Positions 1 to 7,020 of a stretch of 8,517 nucleotides of DNA are shown here, one piece after another. Location of the stretch: positions 1 through 8,517 of the forward strand of contig JAHRWI010000333.1 of the NCBI GenBank assembly GCA_019090225.1, in the 5' to 3' direction. Position numbers and translations under genes: made by a program. How positions within the stretch are numbered: position 1 is the first letter of the stretch; every line of letters starts with the position of its first letter. The notes below the pieces were generated by a model. It had not been told where the DNA came from and ran no database searches. It saw only the letters and a program-made list of their open reading frames with translations. Origin of the DNA: Porticoccaceae bacterium (GTDB lineage: Bacteria > Pseudomonadota > Gammaproteobacteria > Pseudomonadales > Porticoccaceae).

Positions 1-616
1 GATTATCCACCAGAGCGGCACAGTTAACCGCAAGAAATGGCCCACTGCGCTGACTATTGTGATGGATAGCTCGCGCCACCAGCTCTTTGCCGGTGCCGCT
101 TTCTCCGGTGATCAATACTCGCGCCTGACTGTCAGAGACCAGCGCGATTTCCTTGCTGATATCCAGCATGACCTGACTTTTGCCGATTAAACGCGGCTCC
201 GTGTGAACGGTATCATTCACGGCACTGAGCTCGCGCACCTGGCGCGTGAGTTGTTGCTGTTCCAGAGCGCGGGCAACAGTGTGATCCAGCTCTTCGGTCT
301 TGATCGGTTTATGAATAAAGTCAAAGGCACCGGCTTTGATGGCGGCGATCGCCAGTTCAAGGTCGTGCTCAGCGGTCATCATAATGATGGAGGTTTTAAT
401 GTCCCGTTTCATGACCTGGCAAAGCCAGTCGTAGCCTTTGCCATCGGGCAGACCTTGGTCGAGAATAACTAAATCCGGCAAGTGTTCCGCGACCAGGTGG
501 TTGGCTTCTCTGAGGCTGAGGGCATGGAATACTTCAAGGCCAAGGTCTTCAAAGTGCAGCATTAACATTTGCGCCAGCGCGCTGTCGTCTTCGACCAGTA
601 AAATTCGTGCAAGCAT
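1..616 (-). CDS. NtrC-family sigma-54-dependent response regulator (3' part beyond the window)
   Basis: Partial gene: 205 codons are visible and the rest lies off the left edge. Residues 1-120 form a receiver domain, with the acidic pair D10/D11, the expected phospho-acceptor D53 (ILDQGLPDG), T81 and K103 (HKP). A linker follows, and from about residue 142 the start of an AAA+ sigma-54 activation domain, with Walker A GESGTGKE at 171-178 and the typical FLAVNCAAL at 194-202. The GAFTGA loop and the C-terminal DNA-binding domain would be outside the window, so its DNA target cannot be judged. It should bind enhancer-like sites and drive sigma-54 RNA polymerase when phosphorylated. Its ATG overlaps the stop of the upstream kinase gene by one base (TAATG), so the two are translationally coupled and almost certainly a cognate pair. 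Family call is firm; the regulon is unknown. Confidence 0.95.
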   Translation of the reverse strand, partial: MLARILLVEDDSALAQMLMLHFEDLGLEVFHALSLREANHLVAEHLPDLVILDQGLPDGKGYDWLCQVMKRDIKTSIIMMTAEHDLELAIAAIKAGAFDFIHKPIKTEELDHTVARALEQQQLTRQVRELSAVNDTVHTEPRLIGKSQVMLDISKEIALVSDSQARVLITGESGTGKELVARAIHHNSQRSGPFLAVNCAALVDN

Positions 617-1995
617 TAGTTTTGGGTCTCGGTGGCTGTAAGGTCTTTCTCTTCTTTACTTTGTTTCGCGAGAGCTTCTTTTAGAGGAGCTTCCTTGACA
701 AGAGTTTCTTTTATAAGAGGCAGGTAAACGGTAAAGGTGGTGCCATCCTCTGCGTTTGAAGTGATACTTAAGCGACCCTGCTGCACATCGACCAGTGATT
801 TGACAATGGTAAGCCCTAGCCCCGAGCTGTTGGGCTTGCCGCTGACAAAGGCATCGGTAATCACATTGAGTTTGTCCGGGGGGATTATCGCGCCGCAGTT
901 GTGCATGCGAACAAAACCCTTGTCACCGTCACGCCCGGTAGAGCAGGCAATCGCCTGCCCGGTGGCACTGGCATCACAGGCATTACGAGTGAGATTTAAA
1001 AAAACCTGGGTGAGTTTGTCCGCATCAGCCATCACAGTCGCTGGTTTTTCAACCTCTAACGTCAAGGTTAAATCCTGCGCTTGCGCCAGGGATTCATTGG
1101 TTAGGACGAAATCGGCGCAAAAGACATCCAGCTCAACTGGCTTGAGTGTGGCCTGCGCCGGTTTGGTATACATCAGCACTTCATTGAGCATACGCTCCAG
1201 TCGCGACACCTCGTTGCCCGCCAGTTCGGCCCGTTTATGACTGCCATCCGTGGTGTTTTGTTGAAGATACTCAAGGGCCAGACGAATGGTGGTCAGTGGG
1301 TTGCGGATTTCGTGAGTCAGCCGGGTAGCAAATTCCCCCACGGCGGCGAGTTTTTCCTTGTGGGCAAGTTCGTCCCGCGCTGCGAGGAGCTGACTGGTGC
1401 GGTCCTGTACTAATTCTTCCAGTTTTGTTGAGTGTTGTTTGAGGTCCTGATAAAGATCGTAGTTATCCAGTGCAATGGCCACCCGTTCAGCAAACAGCTG
1501 AGCGGTTTGCACTTCATTGTCTCGGAAGTGTCGTGTTTCAGTATTAAAATAACAGATGGTGCCTACTACCTGACCTTTGGGGAGGCGCAGGGGTACGCCG
1601 AGATAAGAGTGATAACCTTCCGGCGGGCTGCCGTAGCGAACTTCTTGATCCGTATCTCCCACACATAATGTTTCACCGGTTTGCACAACATAAGTGGATA
1701 TAGGCCCGTGGATATCGAGAGGTTGTATAGGCTTGCTTGGTGGGGGCACCAGCGCTAATACATTTTTTTTGCCATCGCGGTAAAGCGTGACCGCAGCCAG
1801 CCCATCACCGAGTAAATCGACCATCGATTCGCAGGTGCTGTCGAGATAGTCCTGTAGCTCACCAGCCCGATAGCTGAGCCCGGCGAGGGCTTCCAGGGTT
1901 TTTTCGGCCGGGGCGACGGTGCTGGTTTCTGCGCTATTTAGTGCGCCGGTTCCTGCTCCAGAGCCCGGTGAAGGCTGTTCTGTTGGATCTTCCAC
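616..1995 (-). CDS. Soluble GAF-domain sensor histidine kinase
   Basis: 459 residues, no transmembrane segment, so probably a cytoplasmic sensor. After a low-complexity N-terminus (about 1-35) comes a GAF-like domain (about 40-178), then a coiled coil (about 182-215) and a HisKA dimerisation domain with phospho-acceptor H228 in LTHEIRNPL. The HATPase domain has an N-box at 329-342 (LTQVFLNLTRNACD) and a G2 box at 391-395 (SGLGL). The G1 region reads HNCGAIIPP (365-373) and lacks the usual leading Asp, a variant I believe also occurs in some functional kinases. The last 30 residues are a Lys/Glu-rich tail made of pentad repeats. The start is GTG at 1995 with AGGGA six bases upstream; an overlapping ATG two bases earlier is out of frame and soon terminates. 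It is expected to phosphorylate the overlapping NtrC-type regulator. The GAF ligand is unknown. Confidence 0.93.
   Translation of the reverse strand: MEDPTEQPSPGSGAGTGALNSAETSTVAPAEKTLEALAGLSYRAGELQDYLDSTCESMVDLLGDGLAAVTLYRDGKKNVLALVPPPSKPIQPLDIHGPISTYVVQTGETLCVGDTDQEVRYGSPPEGYHSYLGVPLRLPKGQVVGTICYFNTETRHFRDNEVQTAQLFAERVAIALDNYDLYQDLKQHSTKLEELVQDRTSQLLAARDELAHKEKLAAVGEFATRLTHEIRNPLTTIRLALEYLQQNTTDGSHKRAELAGNEVSRLERMLNEVLMYTKPAQATLKPVELDVFCADFVLTNESLAQAQDLTLTLEVEKPATVMADADKLTQVFLNLTRNACDASATGQAIACSTGRDGDKGFVRMHNCGAIIPPDKLNVITDAFVSGKPNSSGLGLTIVKSLVDVQQGRLSITSNAEDGTTFTVYLPLIKETLVKEAPLKEALAKQSKEEKDLTATETQN
658..717 (-). repeat. Degenerate 15-bp tandem repeat encoding a pentad tail
   Basis: Four 15-bp units, in phase with the codons of the kinase gene, encode LIKET, LVKEA, PLKEA and LAKQS (residues 427-446), directly after the end of the HATPase fold. 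The units share the pattern of a hydrophobic pair followed by K-E-A. This extends the protein beyond the conserved domain and looks like an old in-frame tandem expansion. Confidence 0.6.
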
Positions 1996-2001
1996 ATTTA
2001 A

Positions 2002-2006
2002 TCCCT
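2002..2006 (-). promoter_or_regulatory. Ribosome binding site deciding the GTG start of the kinase
   Basis: AGGGA lies six bases before GTG at 1995. The overlapping ATG at 1997 would have only four bases of spacing and opens a 19-codon frame that stops early, so GTG is the better start. Confidence 0.55.
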
Positions 2007-2043
2007 GGTTATTTTGTTAATGCTGCTTTATCCGTGGCGCTTT

Positions 2044-2074
2044 ATTAGAAGCTCTTTTTTCCGAAGCGTCTAAT
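2044..2074 (-). repeat. Imperfect inverted repeat in the kinase leader
   Basis: The arms ATTAGACGCT and AGCTTCTAAT pair over ten bases with one mismatch around an 11-base A-rich loop. No T-tract follows on the minus strand, so it is not a good terminator. If the sigma-54 promoter at 2083-2098 is real, the element sits at the start of the transcript and could be a leader hairpin or an operator. Confidence 0.35.
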
Positions 2075-2082
2075 ACCAACAG

Positions 2083-2098
2083 AGCGAAATGCATGCCA
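2083..2098 (-). promoter_or_regulatory. Candidate sigma-54 (-24/-12) promoter for the two-component pair
   Basis: The minus strand reads TGGCATGCATTTCGCT. Compared with the consensus TGGCACG-N4-TTGCW, the invariant GG and GC are present with exactly ten bases between them, and two other positions differ. The predicted transcript start is near 2072, giving a leader of about 77 bases. The downstream operon encodes an NtrC-family activator, which makes autoregulation plausible. One consensus match cannot prove it. Confidence 0.4.
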
Positions 2099-2211
2099 GC
2101 TTGGTGATTCAATGAAACCACCTAACTGACTAATAAATTGGGCTTTTTTATGATGCTGTAAGATCTTGCTCGCTAAAACGTAACGAAGCATAACAATGTC
2201 GTGCTACTAAG

Positions 2212-2228
2212 TGTAATAAAACGTTACA
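2212..2228. promoter_or_regulatory. Candidate activator-binding dyad upstream of the sigma-54 site
   Basis: TGTAA and TTACA arms flank a 7-base centre, making a 17-bp dyad centred about 148 bases upstream of the predicted sigma-54 start. That is a usual distance for an NtrC-type enhancer. A related half-site (CGTTACGTTTTA on the minus strand) lies closer to the promoter. The assignment rests only on symmetry and position. Confidence 0.25.
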
Positions 2229-2242
2229 TTCCAGCGCGGGAT

Positions 2243-3652
2243 TTATAAGCCGCCCAGTACAGGGGAGTTAAGCACCAACATTTTGTCGATCTGCATTTCT
2301 CGCAGGGTGTGGGGAATACCGCCAACACCCAATCCCGACTGACGCAGACCCGCAAAGGGCATCCAGTCGGTGCGAAAAGCGCTGTGGTCATTAATCATTA
2401 CCGCCGAGGCATCGATGTGGCGATAAACATAGGCGGCCTGGTCAATGTTCTGTGTAAACACGGCGCTTTGAAAGGCACTGTCAAGACCATTAGCCAGACT
2501 GAGCGCATGGTCAATATCGGAGTAAGGGAAAACCGACACAACCGGGCCGAATATTTCGTGGTTGCTGACCTTACAGTTGGCAGGTGGGTCAAGTAGTACC
2601 GTCGGTTGATAACAATTATTGTCCAAACTTTCCCCACCGCGGAGCACTGATGTTCCCGCTTCGACAGCTTCCTCAATCCAGCTGCTCACCCGTAATTGTT
2701 CAGCCGGGCGAATCAGGGGGCCAATGTCAGTAGTATCGAGAGCTGGATCGCCGACTATTAACTGACTTGCCGTAGCAGTGAGGCGTCTGGCCAGTTCTTC
2801 AGCGATGTCCTGGTGGGCGAAAATTCGCTGCACCGATACGCAGACTTGTCCGGCATGATAAAAACTGCCTTTGGCGAGCAGCGCTACGGCTCGGTCGAGA
2901 TCAGCATCTTCGAGTACCAGTACCGGCGCAACACCACCGTGCTCCAGGGCACAACGAACACCGGGCGCTAGTTTTGAGCGCAACGTCCAGCCCACAGCGG
3001 CGCTGCCAATAAAGCTGAAAAACCCCACACGTGGGTCGGTAACCAGTTGCTCAGCGACGCTTAGATCATCGATCACCAGGGCCTGACACCAGTCCTCTGG
3101 CAAACCCGCTTCATGGAGGATCTCGACAAAACTGAGGCAACTCAGCGGAGTATCCTGGGCTGGTTTAACAATGACCGGGCAACCGGCAGCTACTGCTGGG
3201 GCAACTTGATGAACAATCAGGTTAAGCGGATGGTTAAAGGCGCTAACGGCCACCACCACACCTACGGGCTCTCGGGTGGTCATTGCCAGGCGTCCCGAAG
3301 AGGCTGTATCGAGATTCATGGGGACAACCTCGCCGCCCTCGCTGCGTAAGCTATCAATGCAACAATGAATACCGTCGATGGCTCGAGCAACTTCCACACG
3401 GGAATCCACCAGGGGTTTTCCGCCCTCCTGGGCGGCTTGCAGCGCCAGTGCTTCGGCACGCTCGGCCATGATTCGTGCGGTTTTTTGCAGTATTTCGATA
3501 CGCCGGGCGAGGGGTAACCAGTTACGGCGCGAGCGAAACAATTGGTAGGCGCTACTCAGGCTGTGTTCAATATCGCCACTTGTGGTCGTCGGTAAACTGC
3601 CAAGCACTTCGCCGCTGTAGGGAGATAGAACATCCAGTTGAGCTTGAGTCAT
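2243..3652 (-). CDS. NAD(P)-dependent aldehyde dehydrogenase (ALDH superfamily)
   Basis: 469 residues, a normal length for a cytosolic ALDH, which oxidises an aldehyde to an acid with NAD(P)+. Key residues are in place: N140 in SAFNHPLN (oxyanion hole), K163 in VKPA (cofactor), the general base E237 in ALEHGG, the nucleophile C271 in HAGQVCVSVQR, and E366 in HEIFGP. The run FIGSAAVGWTLRSKLAPG (215-231, then VRCALEHGG) recalls the lactaldehyde/succinate-semialdehyde-like ALDH branch often seen beside AlsS-like enzymes; this subfamily call is from memory and the substrate is unknown. ATG at 3652 has AGGGA about nine bases upstream. It lies 72 bases after the AlsS-like gene, probably co-transcribed, so its aldehyde may derive from that enzyme's chemistry. 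No clear terminator follows. Confidence 0.93.
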   Translation of the reverse strand: MTQAQLDVLSPYSGEVLGSLPTTTSGDIEHSLSSAYQLFRSRRNWLPLARRIEILQKTARIMAERAEALALQAAQEGGKPLVDSRVEVARAIDGIHCCIDSLRSEGGEVVPMNLDTASSGRLAMTTREPVGVVVAVSAFNHPLNLIVHQVAPAVAAGCPVIVKPAQDTPLSCLSFVEILHEAGLPEDWCQALVIDDLSVAEQLVTDPRVGFFSFIGSAAVGWTLRSKLAPGVRCALEHGGVAPVLVLEDADLDRAVALLAKGSFYHAGQVCVSVQRIFAHQDIAEELARRLTATASQLIVGDPALDTTDIGPLIRPAEQLRVSSWIEEAVEAGTSVLRGGESLDNNCYQPTVLLDPPANCKVSNHEIFGPVVSVFPYSDIDHALSLANGLDSAFQSAVFTQNIDQAAYVYRHIDASAVMINDHSAFRTDWMPFAGLRQSGLGVGGIPHTLREMQIDKMLVLNSPVLGGL

Positions 3653-3724
3653 GTTGATAATCCCTGTTCTAAAAGCTGGGTTGATCTAGGTGATGGTGGT
3701 TTAACATCAATGTGTTGAAAACCT

Positions 3725-5419
3725 TTAAATTGCGCAAACTAATTCACCCAGGTGTTCGGTGAGTTTCATGTTTTCACTGTAGTCCACCGGACAGTCAATG
3801 ATGACCACCGTGTTATCAGCAAAGGCTTTTTCAAGCGTCGGCAACAGTTGGTCAGTGCTTTCTACCCGATAACCTTTGGCGCCAAAACTTTCGGCGTATT
3901 TCACTAAATCAGGATTGTTAAAACGGATATTGCTTTCGCGGCCAAAGTGACGCAGCTGGTGCCATTTAATCAGCCCGTATTCGCTGTCGTTCCATATCAG
4001 TATTACCAGCGCCAGATTCAGGCGCAGCGCCGTTTCTATTTCCTGGGAGTTCATCAGAAAACCCGCATCGCCGGTAACGGTCACGACCTTACGCTCCGGG
4101 TGCACCATCTTCGCGGCAATGGCGCCCGGCACCCCAATTCCCATGGAGGCAAAACCGTTGGAAATAATGCAGGTATTGGGTGCTTCGGCCTGATACATGC
4201 GTGCCACCCACATTTTGTGGGCGCCGACATCGGAAATAACGATGTCCTCTCCATCCAGGGCCTGACGCAAATCCCAGAGTATTTTCTGTGGTTTGATAGG
4301 AAAATCATCGTCGCTGGCGTGTTCTGCCATCAGCGCCTCAATGGTATTGCGCAGACTGCCACTGTGGTTGTCATGGCGAAAATCACTGCCCTTACTGATA
4401 CCGCTCAAGGCTGCATTGAGATCACCTACTACCCCGGTTTGCAGCTGGTAGTGGGCATCGACTTCTGCGGCATTGGCGTTAATGTGCAGAATGGTTGCGG
4501 TTTTATCGCCGTTCCACAAATGGGGATGGTACTCGATCATGTCGTAACCGATGGTGATCACCAGATCCGCCCGATCAAAACCGCAGGCAACATAATCGTG
4601 GGCTTGCAGGCCCACGGTGCCCAGGCTCAAGGGGTGAGAAAAAGGCATGCTGCCTTTTGCCATAAAGGTGGTGGCGACAGGAATATTAAAGTGCTCGGCA
4701 AAGGCCACCAGCGCTTCGCTAGCACCAGACCGGATTACACCGTTGCCTGCCATAATAATGGGAAATTTAGCGCCTTCAATCAAACTGACCGCCTGATCAA
4801 TTTTTTCCTGGGGCGGCACTGGCGCAAGCGGACTTTGTGGCACAAGAACCTGCTGCTTAAGGGCCGATAGCGAAGCAATATTTTCTGGCAACTCGATAAA
4901 GCTAGCACCGGGCCGTTCCATTTGTGCGTCTTTAAACGCCTTGCGAACAATCTCAGGAATCACTTCTGGCGCGCGAACCTGCGTGGCGTACTTGCTGATC
5001 GGTTCAAATAGGTTTGCCAGGTCGAGCACTTGATGACTCTCTTTATGTAAGCGCGTCGTAGCGCCCTGCCCGGCAATGGCGACGACCGGGGCAAGATCCA
5101 TATTGGCATCGGCAACACCGGTAATCAGATTGGTAGCACCGGGGCCAAGGGTGGCCAGGCAAACCCCGGCACGACCAGTGAGCCGGCCATAGACGTCGGC
5201 CATAAAGGCTGCGCCCTGTTCGTGGCGGGTGAGAATAAATTCGATGTCGCTATCGAGCAGGGCATCCATAAAGGCGATATTTTCTTCGCCGGGAATACCG
5301 AAAATATAATCGACACCTTCGTTCTCCAGGCATTTAATAAAAAGTGCCGCTCCATCTATTTCGGCATATATTTCTCTGGCGTCGTCCTTAGATTCGTTGG
5401 TGAATAGTGGCTTATTCAT
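3725..5419 (-). CDS. AlsS/IlvB-like thiamine diphosphate enzyme, probable acetolactate synthase
   Basis: 564 residues with the three domains of the acetolactate synthase family: a Pyr domain (about 20-185), a central domain (about 205-340) and a PP domain (about 378-550). The likely ThDP-activating glutamate is E67 in RHEQGAA. The ThDP/Mg motif starts at GDAGF (450-454) and ends at N477, the expected spacing. The N-terminal motif is FGIPGEEN (40-47) and the C-terminal region has PVDYSEN (544-550), resembling catabolic AlsS more than biosynthetic IlvB/IlvI. No regulatory small subunit is adjacent, which also fits an AlsS-like enzyme. The expected reaction is condensation of two pyruvates to 2-acetolactate and CO2, but relatives in this family act on other 2-oxo acids. 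ATG at 5419 has AAGGAA just upstream. It sits 81 bases after doxX and 72 before the aldehyde dehydrogenase. Confidence 0.9.
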   Translation of the reverse strand: MNKPLFTNESKDDAREIYAEIDGAALFIKCLENEGVDYIFGIPGEENIAFMDALLDSDIEFILTRHEQGAAFMADVYGRLTGRAGVCLATLGPGATNLITGVADANMDLAPVVAIAGQGATTRLHKESHQVLDLANLFEPISKYATQVRAPEVIPEIVRKAFKDAQMERPGASFIELPENIASLSALKQQVLVPQSPLAPVPPQEKIDQAVSLIEGAKFPIIMAGNGVIRSGASEALVAFAEHFNIPVATTFMAKGSMPFSHPLSLGTVGLQAHDYVACGFDRADLVITIGYDMIEYHPHLWNGDKTATILHINANAAEVDAHYQLQTGVVGDLNAALSGISKGSDFRHDNHSGSLRNTIEALMAEHASDDDFPIKPQKILWDLRQALDGEDIVISDVGAHKMWVARMYQAEAPNTCIISNGFASMGIGVPGAIAAKMVHPERKVVTVTGDAGFLMNSQEIETALRLNLALVILIWNDSEYGLIKWHQLRHFGRESNIRFNNPDLVKYAESFGAKGYRVESTDQLLPTLEKAFADNTVVIIDCPVDYSENMKLTEHLGELVCAI

Positions 5420-5471
5420 GTCGAGTTCCTTTTATGTATGTCGCTATATATCCAGCTATAGCCGATTGGTG

Positions 5472-5525
5472 TTGGCCCTGGATTAGATATTGACCTTAGA
5501 TTAGTTGTTGGCCTTAAAAGCCGTA
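5472..5525 (-). repeat. Three 18-bp degenerate tandem units across the doxX stop
   Basis: Units begin at 5472, 5490 and 5508 on the plus strand (ttggccct, ttgacctt, ttggcctt), an exact 18-base period. Read on the minus strand in the doxX frame they give KANN-stop-S, KVNI-stop-S and RANT, so the unit is codon-phased and the TAA stop is reiterated downstream. It looks like tandem expansion at the 3' end of the gene. No regulatory role is visible. Confidence 0.5.
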
Positions 5526-6115
5526 GGATTAAATTTACGATCAACCCAGTAATCGATACTGAGATAGCGCCCACCACCGATAAAAAACAGCGCGAGCAAC
5601 ATAAATAAATAGGTGGTCGCAAACTCAATGCCGTTATTGAGAATGACCACTGAGCCGTTCTCAGTAAGCCACTCGTAGTTGCCGTGCTCTTTTAAAATAT
5701 CTTTGATAACGTTCAGCCGTTCGATACCGCCACTGGTTCGCTCGGTGGCGAAAATACCGCCTCCGGCAGCGATGGCAAGCCAGCCGTTCTCAAGATGAAC
5801 GGAAAAAATGGCAACCAGCATGGTCATCATTAAGGGGAAGCTGATCCAGCGAGTGGCAAAACCAAAGGTCAGGAACACGGCACCAATAAGCTCTGTGCCC
5901 GTCGCAAGCGCGGCCATGAGCCAGGGAAAAGGCAAGCCCAGGCCCCAGTCGGCATTACCAAACCACTCGACGGTCGACGAGAAATGCCCGAGTTTTTGTG
6001 TCCCCGCCATCCAGAATATGGGCGCCAGATAAAGTCTCAGTAGTAGCGGGGCGAGAAAATCGACAGCGCGGGTGGTGTCGAATAGCTGCTGGGCTTTTTG
6101 AATTAGGGTGATCAT
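5501..6115 (-). CDS. DoxX-family membrane protein of the bufferin/Hvf operon
   Basis: 204 residues with four likely membrane helices at about 20-38, 64-85, 90-107 and 165-181. The N-terminal region LRLYLAPIFWMAGTQKL (26-42) and GTELIGAVFLTFGFATRW (73-90) are typical of the DoxX/DoxD fold. A polar segment of about 55 residues between helices 3 and 4 (108-162) makes the protein longer than a minimal DoxX of about 130-140 residues. DoxX proteins are regular members of DUF692/DUF2063 metallophore operons (hvf-type in Haemophilus), where the role is not settled; quinone-linked redox support or help to peptide maturation or export are possibilities. Its ATG overlaps the bufC stop by four bases (ATGA), so it belongs to the same translational unit. 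The last codons fall in an 18-bp repeat. Confidence 0.88.
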   Translation of the reverse strand: MITLIQKAQQLFDTTRAVDFLAPLLLRLYLAPIFWMAGTQKLGHFSSTVEWFGNADWGLGLPFPWLMAALATGTELIGAVFLTFGFATRWISFPLMMTMLVAIFSVHLENGWLAIAAGGGIFATERTSGGIERLNVIKDILKEHGNYEWLTENGSVVILNNGIEFATTYLFMLLALFFIGGGRYLSIDYWVDRKFNPTAFKANN

Positions 6116-7020
6116 GATTTTTTCTCCTTGGGCCTGGTGAATAATTCGTTGGGGGCCTTAATGTAGGGACTAGTAGTTTCGAGCTTGGTGGCTTCGAGAT
6201 TAATAGCTTCGGTATTACCGAGTTTGGAATTTGATTTGATCGCCGTGCTTAAGATTTTGACCAGACCGGAATCCAGCCAGCGCATCAGTGTGTTTATCGC
6301 GATGGCGCTGACCTGATCTTCTGGCTCTATATCAAGCAGAGCCTCACAGGCGGAGGCAAAACTGCCGCCGCTCTTAAAGTGTTTGAACATGGAAAACTCA
6401 GCCATACCAAGATGGCGAAACTCAGTGAGCAGGACCTGATTGCGCCATACCAACCAGGTCGTAGAGTCCTCTTGCGCCGTTGGCGGTGTCTTTTCTTCTT
6501 TGATGGCCTGCCATATCTCAACGGCATTCCAGTTGCTCTCAAACAGTTGGACACTGGGATGAAAGTCGATGTTTATTTCTGGCCAATCCTCCACGGGAAA
6601 TTGGCGCAGCTGCTCAATGGTCGCTCGCGATGCGTCCGCCGCATTAAAGGTGCTCACCAAGAGTCGCTCAAACCTTGCCAGCTCGCTAATCTGTGGGTTG
6701 TCGCAAAAGGGCGTTTGCATGGCCAGAAAATGAGGCAGTGCATCAGCGAAATGCCGTAATGAACGGTAGCTGGAGGCATGTTGCTGTCGATAGTTGTCGA
6801 CCATCAGCTCAAACAAGCTGTCGCCCAGATAAACGCCAGTGGCGGGGTGATCCGTGTCGATGGTGTCGCGCAGACGAGAGTGATACGCGTTGCCATAAAT
6901 ATGCAGGCGGGTTTGCGCACTGAGCTTGCCCTGATCAAGCACGTGTTCGGCGATTTCGTCTTTTCCGGACAACAGATAGCTCATCATCTGTTGTTGTCGC
7001 TGTTGTAATTGGCTTCTCAT
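6112..7020 (-). CDS. bufC: DUF2063/HvfC-type partner protein of the MNIO enzyme
   Basis: 302 residues. The N-terminal domain (about 1-100) has the DUF2063 signature: an initial helix, then RLHIYGNAYHSRLRDTI (38-54), DHPATGVYLG (57-66) and a helical end at ALPHFLA (94-100). Pfam has called this a putative DNA-binding domain, but in RiPP clusters it is regarded as the partner that presents the precursor to the DUF692 enzyme. The C-terminal half (about 110-260) is more variable and has no catalytic motif that I recognise. The start overlaps the bufB stop (ATGA) and the stop overlaps the doxX start in the same way, implying tight stoichiometric expression. Residues from about 262 to the end form a polar tail with a pentad repeat at 270-284 and a basic terminus (PKEKKS). 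It is probably cytoplasmic. Confidence 0.9.
   Translation of the reverse strand: MRSQLQQRQQQMMSYLLSGKDEIAEHVLDQGKLSAQTRLHIYGNAYHSRLRDTIDTDHPATGVYLGDSLFELMVDNYRQQHASSYRSLRHFADALPHFLAMQTPFCDNPQISELARFERLLVSTFNAADASRATIEQLRQFPVEDWPEINIDFHPSVQLFESNWNAVEIWQAIKEEKTPPTAQEDSTTWLVWRNQVLLTEFRHLGMAEFSMFKHFKSGGSFASACEALLDIEPEDQVSAIAINTLMRWLDSGLVKILSTAIKSNSKLGNTEAINLEATKLETTSPYIKAPNELFTRPKEKKS
6169..6213 (-). repeat. Degenerate 15-bp tandem repeat in the bufC tail
   Basis: Three 15-bp units, codon-phased, encode TEAIN, LEATK and LETTS (residues 270-284 of BufC). Further weak matches of the same period continue on the upstream side. It lies after the conserved part of the protein, as does the repeat in the kinase gene. 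Confidence 0.5.

Noticed and set aside
2017..2094. 25-residue open frame in the gap before the kinase
   Set aside because: Its ATG falls inside the candidate sigma-54 element, it has no ribosome binding site, and the peptide resembles nothing known.
2103..2122. Small hairpin (GGTGGTT/AATCACC) as terminator of the aldehyde dehydrogenase gene
   Set aside because: The stem is short with a G-U pair and no T-tract follows on the minus strand, so termination there is not supported.
3947..4870. 307-codon open frame on the plus strand, opposite the AlsS-like gene
   Set aside because: It is wholly antisense to a gene with intact catalytic motifs, its translation shows no domain or normal composition, and it is best explained as a shadow frame.
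5420..5500. Promoter for the AlsS-like gene from the A/T-rich inverted repeat (GCTATA/TATAGC)
   Set aside because: A -10-like TATATA is present but no -35 hexamer lies at the right distance, and six-base arms of this kind arise easily by chance.
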